64,000 nt of DNA from NCBI RefSeq assembly GCF_000017205.1, contig NC_009656.1, forward strand, positions 3,848,001-3,912,000, written 5' to 3'. Positions within the stretch are counted from its first letter, which is position 1; each line of letters opens with the position of its first letter. Shown one piece after another: positions 57,491 to 64,000 of the stretch. The notes below the pieces were generated by a model that was given only the letters and a program-made list of their open reading frames with translations, had not been told where the DNA came from and ran no database searches. This DNA comes from Pseudomonas paraeruginosa PA7. GTDB lineage: Bacteria > Pseudomonadota > Gammaproteobacteria > Pseudomonadales > Pseudomonadaceae. The position numbers and the translations under genes are program-made.

Positions 57491-57514
57491 GCGCGGGGAG
57501 GCGCCTCCCCGCGC
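57491..57514. terminator. Perfect 24-nt palindrome between convergent aer and SDR-type genes
   Basis: GCGCGGGGAGGC is followed directly by its complement. It sits 8 bases past the aer stop and 7 before the stop of the convergent gene. Lack of a T-tract leaves its role as a bidirectional terminator likely but unproven. Confidence 0.6.
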
Positions 57515-57520
57515 TCGCCG

Positions 57521-58678
57521 TCACTTGAAATCCCACTGCATCTGCGCCGGGATGCTCACCGCGCTGGACGACTGCACGCAGACATCCAGATAGTCGGTAA
57601 AGCGGGGCGGCGGGGCGATCCCCTCCTCCAGCAGACGACTGTTGTCGAACAGATAGTTCAGGTCGGCGAAGCCGCTGTACAGGCGCAGCGCGCGCAGCAC
57701 CAGGCGCGGATTGGCCGGACCGATGCGCGACTCGAAGCTCTTCGCCAGTTCCTTCAGGTCGTCCACGTCGACCTTGCGATAGCGCCCGCCTACCGGCGCC
57801 GCCCCGTTGGCGCGGGCGAAGGCCTCGTCGATCTCGCCGAAGGTGCAGGCCGCGTGATGGCCGGCGGAGATATGGTAGAGGCTGTGCCCCAGGCGCGGCT
57901 TCAGCGCCAGGCCGATCAGCGCTTCGGCGCAATAGTCCACCGGAATCACGTCGATCTGTTCCTCGAGCCCGCAAGTGAAGCTTTCCAGGGCGAAGCCCAT
58001 GCGGAACACCCAGAAGATGCTGCCGGAAGCCTGGCAGCCGAGGGTGCGATGGCCCACCACGATTGACGGTCGCGCCACCACCAGCGGCAGGCCCGGCAAC
58101 TCCTCGCGCATGCGCCGCTCGATCTCCGCCTTCGACGCGGTGTAGTCCACCAGTTGCTGCTCGGCCGCCGGGAACTCCCAGGACTCGCTGATCGGCGACT
58201 GCCGCTGCGGTCCGCAGCACATCGCGGTGCCGACATGGAGGAAACGTTTCAGCCGCTTGGAGCGGCTGAGAACCTCGGCGAAAGCGAAAGTACCGTCGAC
58301 ATTGACCGGCCAGATGGTCGGGTTCTTCGAGAACGAGGCCACGGCGGCGCAATTGATCACCCGCTCGACCTGCATCAGGCGCAGGGTCTCGCGGGCCAGC
58401 CAGGAAGTGTCGAGGAAATCGCCGCAGATGATCTGCTCCGTGCCCAGGGCCATGTAGTCGATCTCGGCGACGCCATGCATCAGCAGGTTGCCGCGCAGGC
58501 GTTCGAGCCCCTGCTGGCGGGACTCGGCACGAACCAGGAAGGACAGGTTGGCGCCGTGTCCGTCGGCGATCAGCCGGGCGGCGACCGAGCCGCCGAGGAA
58601 GCCGGTGGCGCCGGTCAGCAGGATGCGTTCGCGGGTATCGGTAGCGGTGATCTGCTCACCGTCGGCATGCATGTTCAT
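57521..58678 (-). CDS. NAD(P)-binding thioester-reductase/SDR-type protein
   Basis: The 385-residue extended short-chain dehydrogenase has an N-terminal Rossmann motif [17 protein letters not shown], the active-site-type [11 protein letters not shown] (Tyr-x3-Lys) and [12 protein letters not shown]. It resembles NAD_binding_4/male-sterility-type reductases. The substrate is unknown. Between aer and cco2 its neighbours do not point to a pathway. Confidence 0.75.
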   Translation of the reverse strand: MNMHADGEQITATDTRERILLTGATGFLGGSVAARLIADGHGANLSFLVRAESRQQGLERLRGNLLMHGVAEIDYMALGTEQIICGDFLDTSWLARETLRLMQVERVINCAAVASFSKNPTIWPVNVDGTFAFAEVLSRSKRLKRFLHVGTAMCCGPQRQSPISESWEFPAAEQQLVDYTASKAEIERRMREELPGLPLVVARPSIVVGHRTLGCQASGSIFWVFRMGFALESFTCGLEEQIDVIPVDYCAEALIGLALKPRLGHSLYHISAGHHAACTFGEIDEAFARANGAAPVGGRYRKVDVDDLKELAKSFESRIGPANPRLVLRALRLYSGFADLNYLFDNSRLLEEGIAPPPRFTDYLDVCVQSSSAVSIPAQMQWDFK

Positions 58679-58767
58679 ATCTTCCCCCCTCAGAGAAGTC
58701 CGGATCGCCCACCCTCGATGCGAGGGTGGTTGCGCCGCAGCTTATGAGGGGATGCCTTAAGGAACCG

Positions 58768-59400
58768 TTAATGGCACTGGAGCCCGCGAAGGAAGCCGGC
58801 CACCTCCCGCGCCGTTGCCGCCAGGTGCTGCTCGTGGGTAAGGCCGGAGGCCTTCAGCGGCTTGAGGTCGTGGTCCGCCGCGGCCAGCCAGTGCAGGCGG
58901 ATCGCCGGCGCCAGCGCGTAGCCCGCCACCGCCTCGCGGTTGCCCAGGGCGTCGCGCTCGCCCTGGACGATCAGGGTCGGCGTGCGCAGCCCGGCGAGGT
59001 GCGCGACCCGCGGCTTCTCCGGCTTGCCGGCGGCGTAGAACGGGTAGCCGAGGCAGACCAGGGCATCCGCGCCCAACTCGTCGGCCAGCAGGCTGGCCAT
59101 GCGCCCGCCCATCGACTTGCCGCCCAGGGCCAGCGGCCCCTCCACCGCCTCGCGGACCTGCGCATGGACCCGCCGCCAGCAGTCGAGCAACTGCGCCTGC
59201 GGGTTCGGCGGACGCTTGCGGCCGTCCTCGCGGCGCTGGGCCATGTAGGGAAACTCGAAGCGCGCCACGGCGATGCCCTGCCCGGCGAGCAGTTCGGCGA
59301 TGCGCTCCATGAATGGGCTGTCCATCGGCGCGCCGGCGCCATGGGCGAGAATCAGGGTGGCCGACAGCGCGTCGGCCGGACGGTTCCATTTCAGCGACAA
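58768..59400 (-). CDS. Alpha/beta hydrolase (KANL3/Tex30-like)
   Basis: The 210-residue hydrolase has nucleophile elbow LGGKSMGGRMA, HGAGAPMDSPFM at the oxyanion region, Asp in VQGERDALG and His in AADHDLKPL. A TTG at 59400 with AGGAGG at good spacing gives this length; an upstream TTG at 59439 would run into the Anr box of the divergent cco2 operon. It is divergent from ccoN2. Confidence 0.8.
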   Translation of the reverse strand: MSLKWNRPADALSATLILAHGAGAPMDSPFMERIAELLAGQGIAVARFEFPYMAQRREDGRKRPPNPQAQLLDCWRRVHAQVREAVEGPLALGGKSMGGRMASLLADELGADALVCLGYPFYAAGKPEKPRVAHLAGLRTPTLIVQGERDALGNREAVAGYALAPAIRLHWLAAADHDLKPLKASGLTHEQHLAATAREVAGFLRGLQCH

Positions 59401-59439
59401 CTTGCCACACCTCCTATCCAGTCGGGGCCGGGAAGCCAA

Positions 59440-59453
59440 TTGATCCCGATCAA
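59440..59453 (+). promoter_or_regulatory. Anr/FNR box of the cco2 operon
   Basis: TTGATCCCGATCAA is a perfect match to TTGAT-N4-ATCAA, 133 bases before the ccoN2 ATG. The cco2 operon of P. aeruginosa is known to be induced by Anr under low oxygen, unlike cco1, so the site fits. Confidence 0.92.
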
Positions 59454-59586
59454 TATTTCATAACGGCCCATTATCCATGCTTCCTCTCGCTAATTACGCC
59501 AATTAGACCAGCCCCAATGGGGGGACGCCCGGCATCCCAACTGCCGGAAAAGCCATAGCGTATAACCGTGGATGGAAGCCCATAGC

Positions 59587-61014
59587 ATGAGCACCACTAA
59601 CCCAGAGTCCGCCTATAACTACAAGGTGGTCCGCCAATTCGCCATCATGACCGTGGTCTGGGGCATCGTCGGCATGACCGTCGGTGTCCTGATCGCCGCC
59701 CAGCTGGTGTGGCCCGACCTGAACTTCGGCTTGCCGTGGACGAGCTTCGGCCGCCTGCGCCCGCTGCACACCAACGCGGTGATCTTCGCCTTCGGCGGTT
59801 GCGCACTGTTCGCCACCAGCTACTACGCGGTGCAGCGCACCTGCCAGGTGCGGCTGTTCTCCGACACCCTCGCCTCCTTCACCTTCTGGGGCTGGCAACT
59901 GGTGATCCTGCTGGCCGCCATCAGCCTGCCGCTGGGCTACACCTCCTCCAAGGAGTACGCCGAGCTGGAATGGCCGATCGACATCCTCATCACCGTGGTC
60001 TGGGTCGCCTACGCGGTGGTGTTCTTCGGCACCCTGGTCAAGCGCAAGGTCAAGCACATCTATGTGGGCAACTGGTTCTTCGGCGGGTTCATCCTCACCG
60101 TCGCCATGCTCCATGTGGTGAACAACCTCGAGCTGCCGGTGACCTTCACCAAGTCCTACTCGCTGTACGCCGGCGCCACCGACGCCATGGTCCAGTGGTG
60201 GTACGGCCACAACGCGGTGGGCTTCTTCCTCACCGCCGGCTTCCTCGGCATGATGTACTACTTCGTGCCCAAGCAGGCCGAGCGTCCGGTCTACTCCTAC
60301 CGCCTGTCCATCGTCCACTTCTGGGCGCTGATCGCCGTGTACATCTGGGCCGGCCCGCACCACCTGCACTACACCGCGCTGCCGGACTGGGCGCAGTCGC
60401 TGGGCATGGTGATGTCGCTGATCCTCCTGGCGCCGAGCTGGGGCGGCATGATCAACGGCATGATGACCCTCTCCGGCGCCTGGCATAAGCTGCGCAGCGA
60501 TCCGATCCTGCGCTTCCTGGTGGTCTCCCTGGCCTTCTACGGCATGTCCACCTTCGAAGGCCCGATGATGGCGATCAAGACCGTCAACGCCCTCTCCCAC
60601 TACACCGACTGGACCATCGGCCACGTCCACGCCGGCGCCCTCGGCTGGGTCGCCATGGTTTCCATCGGCTCGCTCTACCACCTGATCCCGAAGGTCTTCG
60701 GCCGCGAGAAGATGTACAGCCTGGGCCTGATCAACGCGCACTTCTGGCTGGCCACCATCGGTACCGTGCTGTACATCGCCTCGATGTGGGTCAACGGCAT
60801 CACCCAGGGCCTGATGTGGCGCGCGGTCAACGAGGACGGCACGCTGACCTACTCCTTCGTCGAAGCGCTGGCCGCCGGCCACCCCGGCTTCATCGTGCGC
60901 ATGCTCGGCGGTTTCATCTTCCTGCTCGGCATGTTCCTGATGGCCTACAACACCTGGCGCACCGTCAGTGCCGCCAAGCCGGCCGAATACGAAGCCGCCG
61001 CACAGATCGCCTGA
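59587..61014 (+). CDS. ccoN2: cbb3-type cytochrome oxidase subunit I, CcoN2
   Basis: The 475-residue catalytic subunit of the high-affinity oxidase has about 12 membrane helices and heme/copper ligands in [29 protein letters not shown] (CuB ligand His), [13 protein letters not shown] and [12 protein letters not shown]. The start at 59587 ([13 protein letters not shown]) matches the neighbouring ccoN1 N-terminus. Upstream ATG at 59572 is rejected. Region 60339-60476 is identical to ccoN1. Confidence 0.95.
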   Translation: MSTTNPESAYNYKVVRQFAIMTVVWGIVGMTVGVLIAAQLVWPDLNFGLPWTSFGRLRPLHTNAVIFAFGGCALFATSYYAVQRTCQVRLFSDTLASFTFWGWQLVILLAAISLPLGYTSSKEYAELEWPIDILITVVWVAYAVVFFGTLVKRKVKHIYVGNWFFGGFILTVAMLHVVNNLELPVTFTKSYSLYAGATDAMVQWWYGHNAVGFFLTAGFLGMMYYFVPKQAERPVYSYRLSIVHFWALIAVYIWAGPHHLHYTALPDWAQSLGMVMSLILLAPSWGGMINGMMTLSGAWHKLRSDPILRFLVVSLAFYGMSTFEGPMMAIKTVNALSHYTDWTIGHVHAGALGWVAMVSIGSLYHLIPKVFGREKMYSLGLINAHFWLATIGTVLYIASMWVNGITQGLMWRAVNEDGTLTYSFVEALAAGHPGFIVRMLGGFIFLLGMFLMAYNTWRTVSAAKPAEYEAAAQIA

Positions 61015-61024
61015 GGAGCCGAGC

Positions 61025-61633
61025 ATGAAACACGAAATACTCGAGAAGAACGTCGGCCTGCTGGCGTTGTGCATGGCCGTGGCCGTGAGCATCGGCGGCC
61101 TGACCCAGATCGTGCCGCTGTTCTTCCAGGACGTGACCAACACCCCGGTGGAAGGCATGAAGCCCTATACCGCGCTGCAACTGGAAGGCCGCGACATCTA
61201 CATCCGCGAAGGCTGCGTCGGCTGCCACTCGCAGATGATCCGTCCGTTCCGCGCCGAGACCGAGCGCTACGGCCACTACTCGGTGGCCGGCGAGAGCGTC
61301 TGGGACCACCCGTTCCTGTGGGGTTCCAAGCGGACTGGCCCGGACCTGGCCCGCGTCGGCAGCCGCTACTCCGACGACTGGCACCGCGCGCACCTGTTCA
61401 ACCCGCGCAACGTGGTGCCCGAGTCGAAGATGCCGGCCTACCCGTGGCTGGTGGAGAACAAGCTCGACGGCAAGGACATCGAGAAGAAGCTCGAAGTGAT
61501 GCGCACCCTCGGCGTGCCCTATACCGACGAAGACATCAAGGGCGCCAAGGACTCGCTGAAAGGCAAGACCGAAATGGACGCCGTGGTCGCCTACCTGCAG
61601 GTGCTCGGCACCTCGATCAAGAACAAACGGTGA
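61025..61633 (+). CDS. ccoO2: cbb3-type cytochrome oxidase subunit II, CcoO2
   Basis: This is a 202-residue membrane-anchored monoheme c-type cytochrome. The N-terminal helix ([20 protein letters not shown]) is followed by the heme motif GCVGCH and a distal methionine region [15 protein letters not shown] precedes the ATG at 61025. It passes electrons from CcoP to CcoN. Confidence 0.95.
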   Translation: MKHEILEKNVGLLALCMAVAVSIGGLTQIVPLFFQDVTNTPVEGMKPYTALQLEGRDIYIREGCVGCHSQMIRPFRAETERYGHYSVAGESVWDHPFLWGSKRTGPDLARVGSRYSDDWHRAHLFNPRNVVPESKMPAYPWLVENKLDGKDIEKKLEVMRTLGVPYTDEDIKGAKDSLKGKTEMDAVVAYLQVLGTSIKNKR

Positions 61634-61638
61634 CGGCA

Positions 61639-61824
61639 ATGGATATCGGGACGCTGCGAGGACTCGGCACGCTGCTGATCATGGTCGCCTTCATCGGTCT
61701 GGTGATCTGGGCCTACAGCGGCAAACGCAAGAAGAGCTTCGACGAAGCGACGATGCTGCCCTTCGCAGACGACCCCGAATCCAAAAAGCACGTCGAGCAA
61801 GCTTCTAGGAGTAACAAAGAATGA
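61639..61824 (+). CDS. ccoQ2: cbb3-type cytochrome oxidase subunit CcoQ2
   Basis: This 61-residue single-span protein ([19 protein letters not shown]) has a basic-acidic C-terminal tail, as in CcoQ, which stabilises or helps assemble the complex. It starts five bases after ccoO2 and overlaps ccoP2 by four bases. Confidence 0.92.
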   Translation: MDIGTLRGLGTLLIMVAFIGLVIWAYSGKRKKSFDEATMLPFADDPESKKHVEQASRSNKE

Positions 61825-62747
61825 CCACCTTCTGGAGTCTGTACATCACAGCTCTTACCGTCGGTACCTTGATCGCCCTGCTCTGGCTGGTCTTCGCCAC
61901 CCGCAAGGGCGAGGCCAAGGGAACCACCGAAAAAACCATGGGCCACTCCTACGATGGCATCGAGGAGTACGACAACCCGCTGCCGAAGTGGTGGTTCATG
62001 CTGTACATCGGCACCATCGTCTTCTCCGTCGGCTACCTGGTCCTGTACCCGGGCCTGGGCAACTGGAAAGGCGTGCTGCCGGGCTACGAGGGCGGCTGGA
62101 CCCAGGACAAGCAGTGGGAACGCGAGATGAACATCGCCCAGGAGAAATACGGGCCGATCTTCGCCAAGTACGCCGCCATGCCCATCGAGGAAGTGGCCAA
62201 GGACGAGCACGCCATGAAGATGGGCAGCCGCATGTTCGCCACCTACTGCTCGATCTGCCACGGTTCCGACGCCAAGGGCGCCCTCGGCTTCCCCAACCTG
62301 GCCGACAACGAGTGGCGCTGGGGCGGTGACCCGCAGAGCATCGAGACCACCATCCTCGGCGGTCGCCACGCGATCATGGCGGCCTGGGGCGATATCCTCG
62401 GCGAGGACGGGGTGAAGAACGTCGCCGCCTACGTCCGCACCGAGCTCGCCGGACTGAAGCTGCCGGAAGGCACCAAGGCCGACGTCGAGGCCGGCAGGCA
62501 GATCTTCTCGGTCAACTGCGTCGCCTGCCACGGCCCGGAAGGCAAGGGTACCGCCCTGGTCGGCGCGCCGAACCTGACCAACCCCGGCGCGTTCATCTAC
62601 GGCTCCAGCTACGCCCAGCTGCAACAGACCATCCGCCACGGCCGCCAGGGCCAGATGCCGGCCCAGGAACCCTACCTGGGCAAGGAAAAGGTGCACATCC
62701 TGGCCGCCTACATCTACAACCTGTCGCACAACCAGGGCGCCAACTGA
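61821..62747 (+). CDS. ccoP2: cbb3-type cytochrome oxidase subunit III, CcoP2
   Basis: This 308-residue membrane-anchored diheme cytochrome c has two heme motifs, [12 protein letters not shown] and [12 protein letters not shown], each followed by a likely distal Met region. The N-terminal region has two membrane helices with [12 protein letters not shown]. It accepts electrons from soluble cytochromes. Last gene of the operon, followed by a terminator. Confidence 0.95.
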   Translation: MTTFWSLYITALTVGTLIALLWLVFATRKGEAKGTTEKTMGHSYDGIEEYDNPLPKWWFMLYIGTIVFSVGYLVLYPGLGNWKGVLPGYEGGWTQDKQWEREMNIAQEKYGPIFAKYAAMPIEEVAKDEHAMKMGSRMFATYCSICHGSDAKGALGFPNLADNEWRWGGDPQSIETTILGGRHAIMAAWGDILGEDGVKNVAAYVRTELAGLKLPEGTKADVEAGRQIFSVNCVACHGPEGKGTALVGAPNLTNPGAFIYGSSYAQLQQTIRHGRQGQMPAQEPYLGKEKVHILAAYIYNLSHNQGAN

Positions 62748-63111
62748 CCCTCCCCCCACCCGCGCCCTTCCGGGCGCGGGTCCCTCCTCCGGTCTCAGAC
62801 CTTAGTCCCAGGCGGCGCGACGAAGTGTCGCAGCAGCGGGCGCCTTTCCTACCCATCCATTTCAATCGCGTCTAAGCTGCTCTGCATTCGTCTCTCTCCG
62901 GCAGAGCGACGGGACACCTAACTTCACCGGTCGAACCCACTCGACCGGATAGCGCCAAAAAGCCATCCGGCCGCCTTGGAAAGCGCTTCGAAGCAGGCAT
63001 CAAACTGGCGCCGCCCCTGGCCTGGCGCGTTGCAATGCCCACCCGCTTTCTCCATACTTGCCGCCGATTTTTTGTCCCTAAAAAAGTCCATTAACCGTGG
63101 AACCCCTAGCA
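62748..63111 (+). promoter_or_regulatory. Promoter region of ccoN1 with an 8-bp inverted repeat
   Basis: After the ccoP2 terminator, CCGGTCGA (62927-62934) and TCGACCGG (62941-62948) form an inverted repeat with a 6-base spacer. No TTGAT-N4-ATCAA box is visible, in keeping with the reported aerobic, largely Anr-independent expression of cco1. There is no open frame of note. Confidence 0.5.
62758..62787 (+). terminator. Intrinsic terminator-like hairpin after ccoP2
   Basis: ACCCGCGCCC and GGGCGCGGGT form a 10-bp stem with a TTCC loop, 11 bases after the stop; the trailing TCCCTCC is only moderately T-rich. Confidence 0.75.
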
Positions 63112-64000
63112 TGAGCACAGCAATCAGTCAGACTGCTTATAACTATAAGGTGGTCCGCCAGTTCGCCGTTATGACGGTGGTCTGGGGGGTCATTGGAATG
63201 GGTCTCGGTGTCCTGATCGCCGCCCAACTGGTATGGCCCGAATTGAACTTCGACCTGCCGTGGACGAGCTTCGGCCGCCTTCGCCCCCTGCACACCAACG
63301 CGGTGATCTTCGCCTTCGGTGGGTGCGCCCTCTTCGCCACGTCGTACTACGTGGTGCAACGTACCTCGCAAGCCCGACTGATTTCAGACACGCTGGCGTC
63401 CTTCACCTTCTGGGGTTGGCAGGCCGTGATCGTGGGCGCCGTGCTGACCCTGCCGCAGGGTTTCACCACCTCCAAGGAATACGCCGAACTGGAATGGCCG
63501 CTGGCCATCCTCCTGGCGATCGTCTGGATCACCTACGCGATCGTGTTCTTCGGCACCATCGTCAAGCGCAAGGTCAAGCACATCTATGTGGGCAACTGGT
63601 TCTACGGTGCCTTCATCCTGGTGACGGCGATGCTGCACATCGTCAACCACATGTCGCTGCCGGTCAGCTGGTTCAAGTCCTACTCGGCCTACTCCGGCGC
63701 CACCGATGCCATGGTCCAGTGGTGGTACGGCCACAACGCCGTGGGCTTCTTCCTGACCACCGGCTTCCTCGGCATGATGTACTACTTCGTGCCCAAGCAG
63801 GCCGAGCGTCCGGTCTATTCCTATCGCCTGTCCATCGTCCACTTCTGGGCGCTGATCTCCCTGTACATCTGGGCCGGCCCGCACCACCTGCACTACACCG
63901 CGCTGCCGGACTGGGCGCAGTCGCTGGGCATGGTGATGTCGCTGATCCTCCTGGCGCCGAGCTGGGGCGGCATGATCAACGGCATGATGACCCTCTCCGG
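63112..64000 (+). CDS. ccoN1: cbb3-type cytochrome oxidase subunit I, CcoN1 (3' end outside window)
   Basis: It is the second, tandem cbb3 catalytic subunit; 296 codons are visible. The N-terminus ([20 protein letters not shown]) and the first 220 residues are clearly diverged from CcoN2, with scattered substitutions, while the last 138 bases in the window are identical to ccoN2. Heme ligands HTNAVIFAF and [11 protein letters not shown] are conserved. The frame is open to the window edge. Confidence 0.95.

Overview
The window is Pseudomonas aeruginosa chromosomal DNA interrupted by a large integrative element. From about 36.9 kb to the right end the gene order matches the PAO1 block running down from PA1579 to PA1554, as I remember it: START-domain protein, LysR/MFS/RidA/FAD amine-oxidase operon, glutamylpolyamine synthetase and oxidase, tusA, rlmM, acnA, aer, then the tandem cbb3 oxidase operons ccoNOQP-2 and ccoN1. 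I ran no database search; all names come from motifs and remembered family sequences.

Positions 1 to about 36,851 are foreign. The backbone is a Tn4371-family integrative and conjugative element (ICE) read on the minus strand: tyrosine integrase (35.5-36.7 kb), higBA-type toxin-antitoxin locus, radC, DUF932, a ParB-like protein, DUF736, DUF2958, DUF2285, an AlpA-like protein, repA with three iterons, parA, a ribbon-helix-helix protein, DUF2840, traF peptidase and relaxase. The LysR and EexN genes that normally precede traG/trb follow at 10.7-11.9 kb, but traG and trbB-I are not in the window, and neither is the left end of the element.

Cargo sits in four places. (1) A kdpABC-kdpDE potassium uptake and sensing operon at 1-7.6 kb (kdpA cut by the window edge), with a decayed PTS EIIA-like gene between kdpC and kdpD. 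(2) The Tn5 resistance core neo-ble-str at 8.3-10.4 kb. It lacks IS50, departs from Tn5 exactly where IS50L would start, and abuts a second, broken relaxase 3' end. (3) An aac(6')-Ib' gene cassette with its attC inserted into an EamA-type exporter gene; the resistance protein now starts from the exporter's own ATG. (4) An IS481-family transposon (22,246-24,683) carrying the chloramphenicol exporter cmx, typical of corynebacteria, with 21-bp terminal inverted repeats and a 6-bp target duplication.

The best candidate for an undescribed system is an AT-richer two-gene operon at 29.7-32.5 kb between the DUF932 gene and radC. It encodes an NdpA-like (PF04245-type) nucleoid-associated protein and, overlapping it by 35 bases, a three-helix membrane protein with a long soluble N-terminal region. 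A 12-bp inverted repeat lies upstream. Its location in an ICE cargo site and its composition suggest a defence or element-competition module, but neither protein has a function I can assign.

The chromosomal part is ordinary P. aeruginosa core sequence: polyamine catabolism, aconitase, aerotaxis and microaerobic respiration, with Anr-type boxes before cco2 and possibly aer. One unusual point is a 138-base tract identical between ccoN2 and ccoN1.
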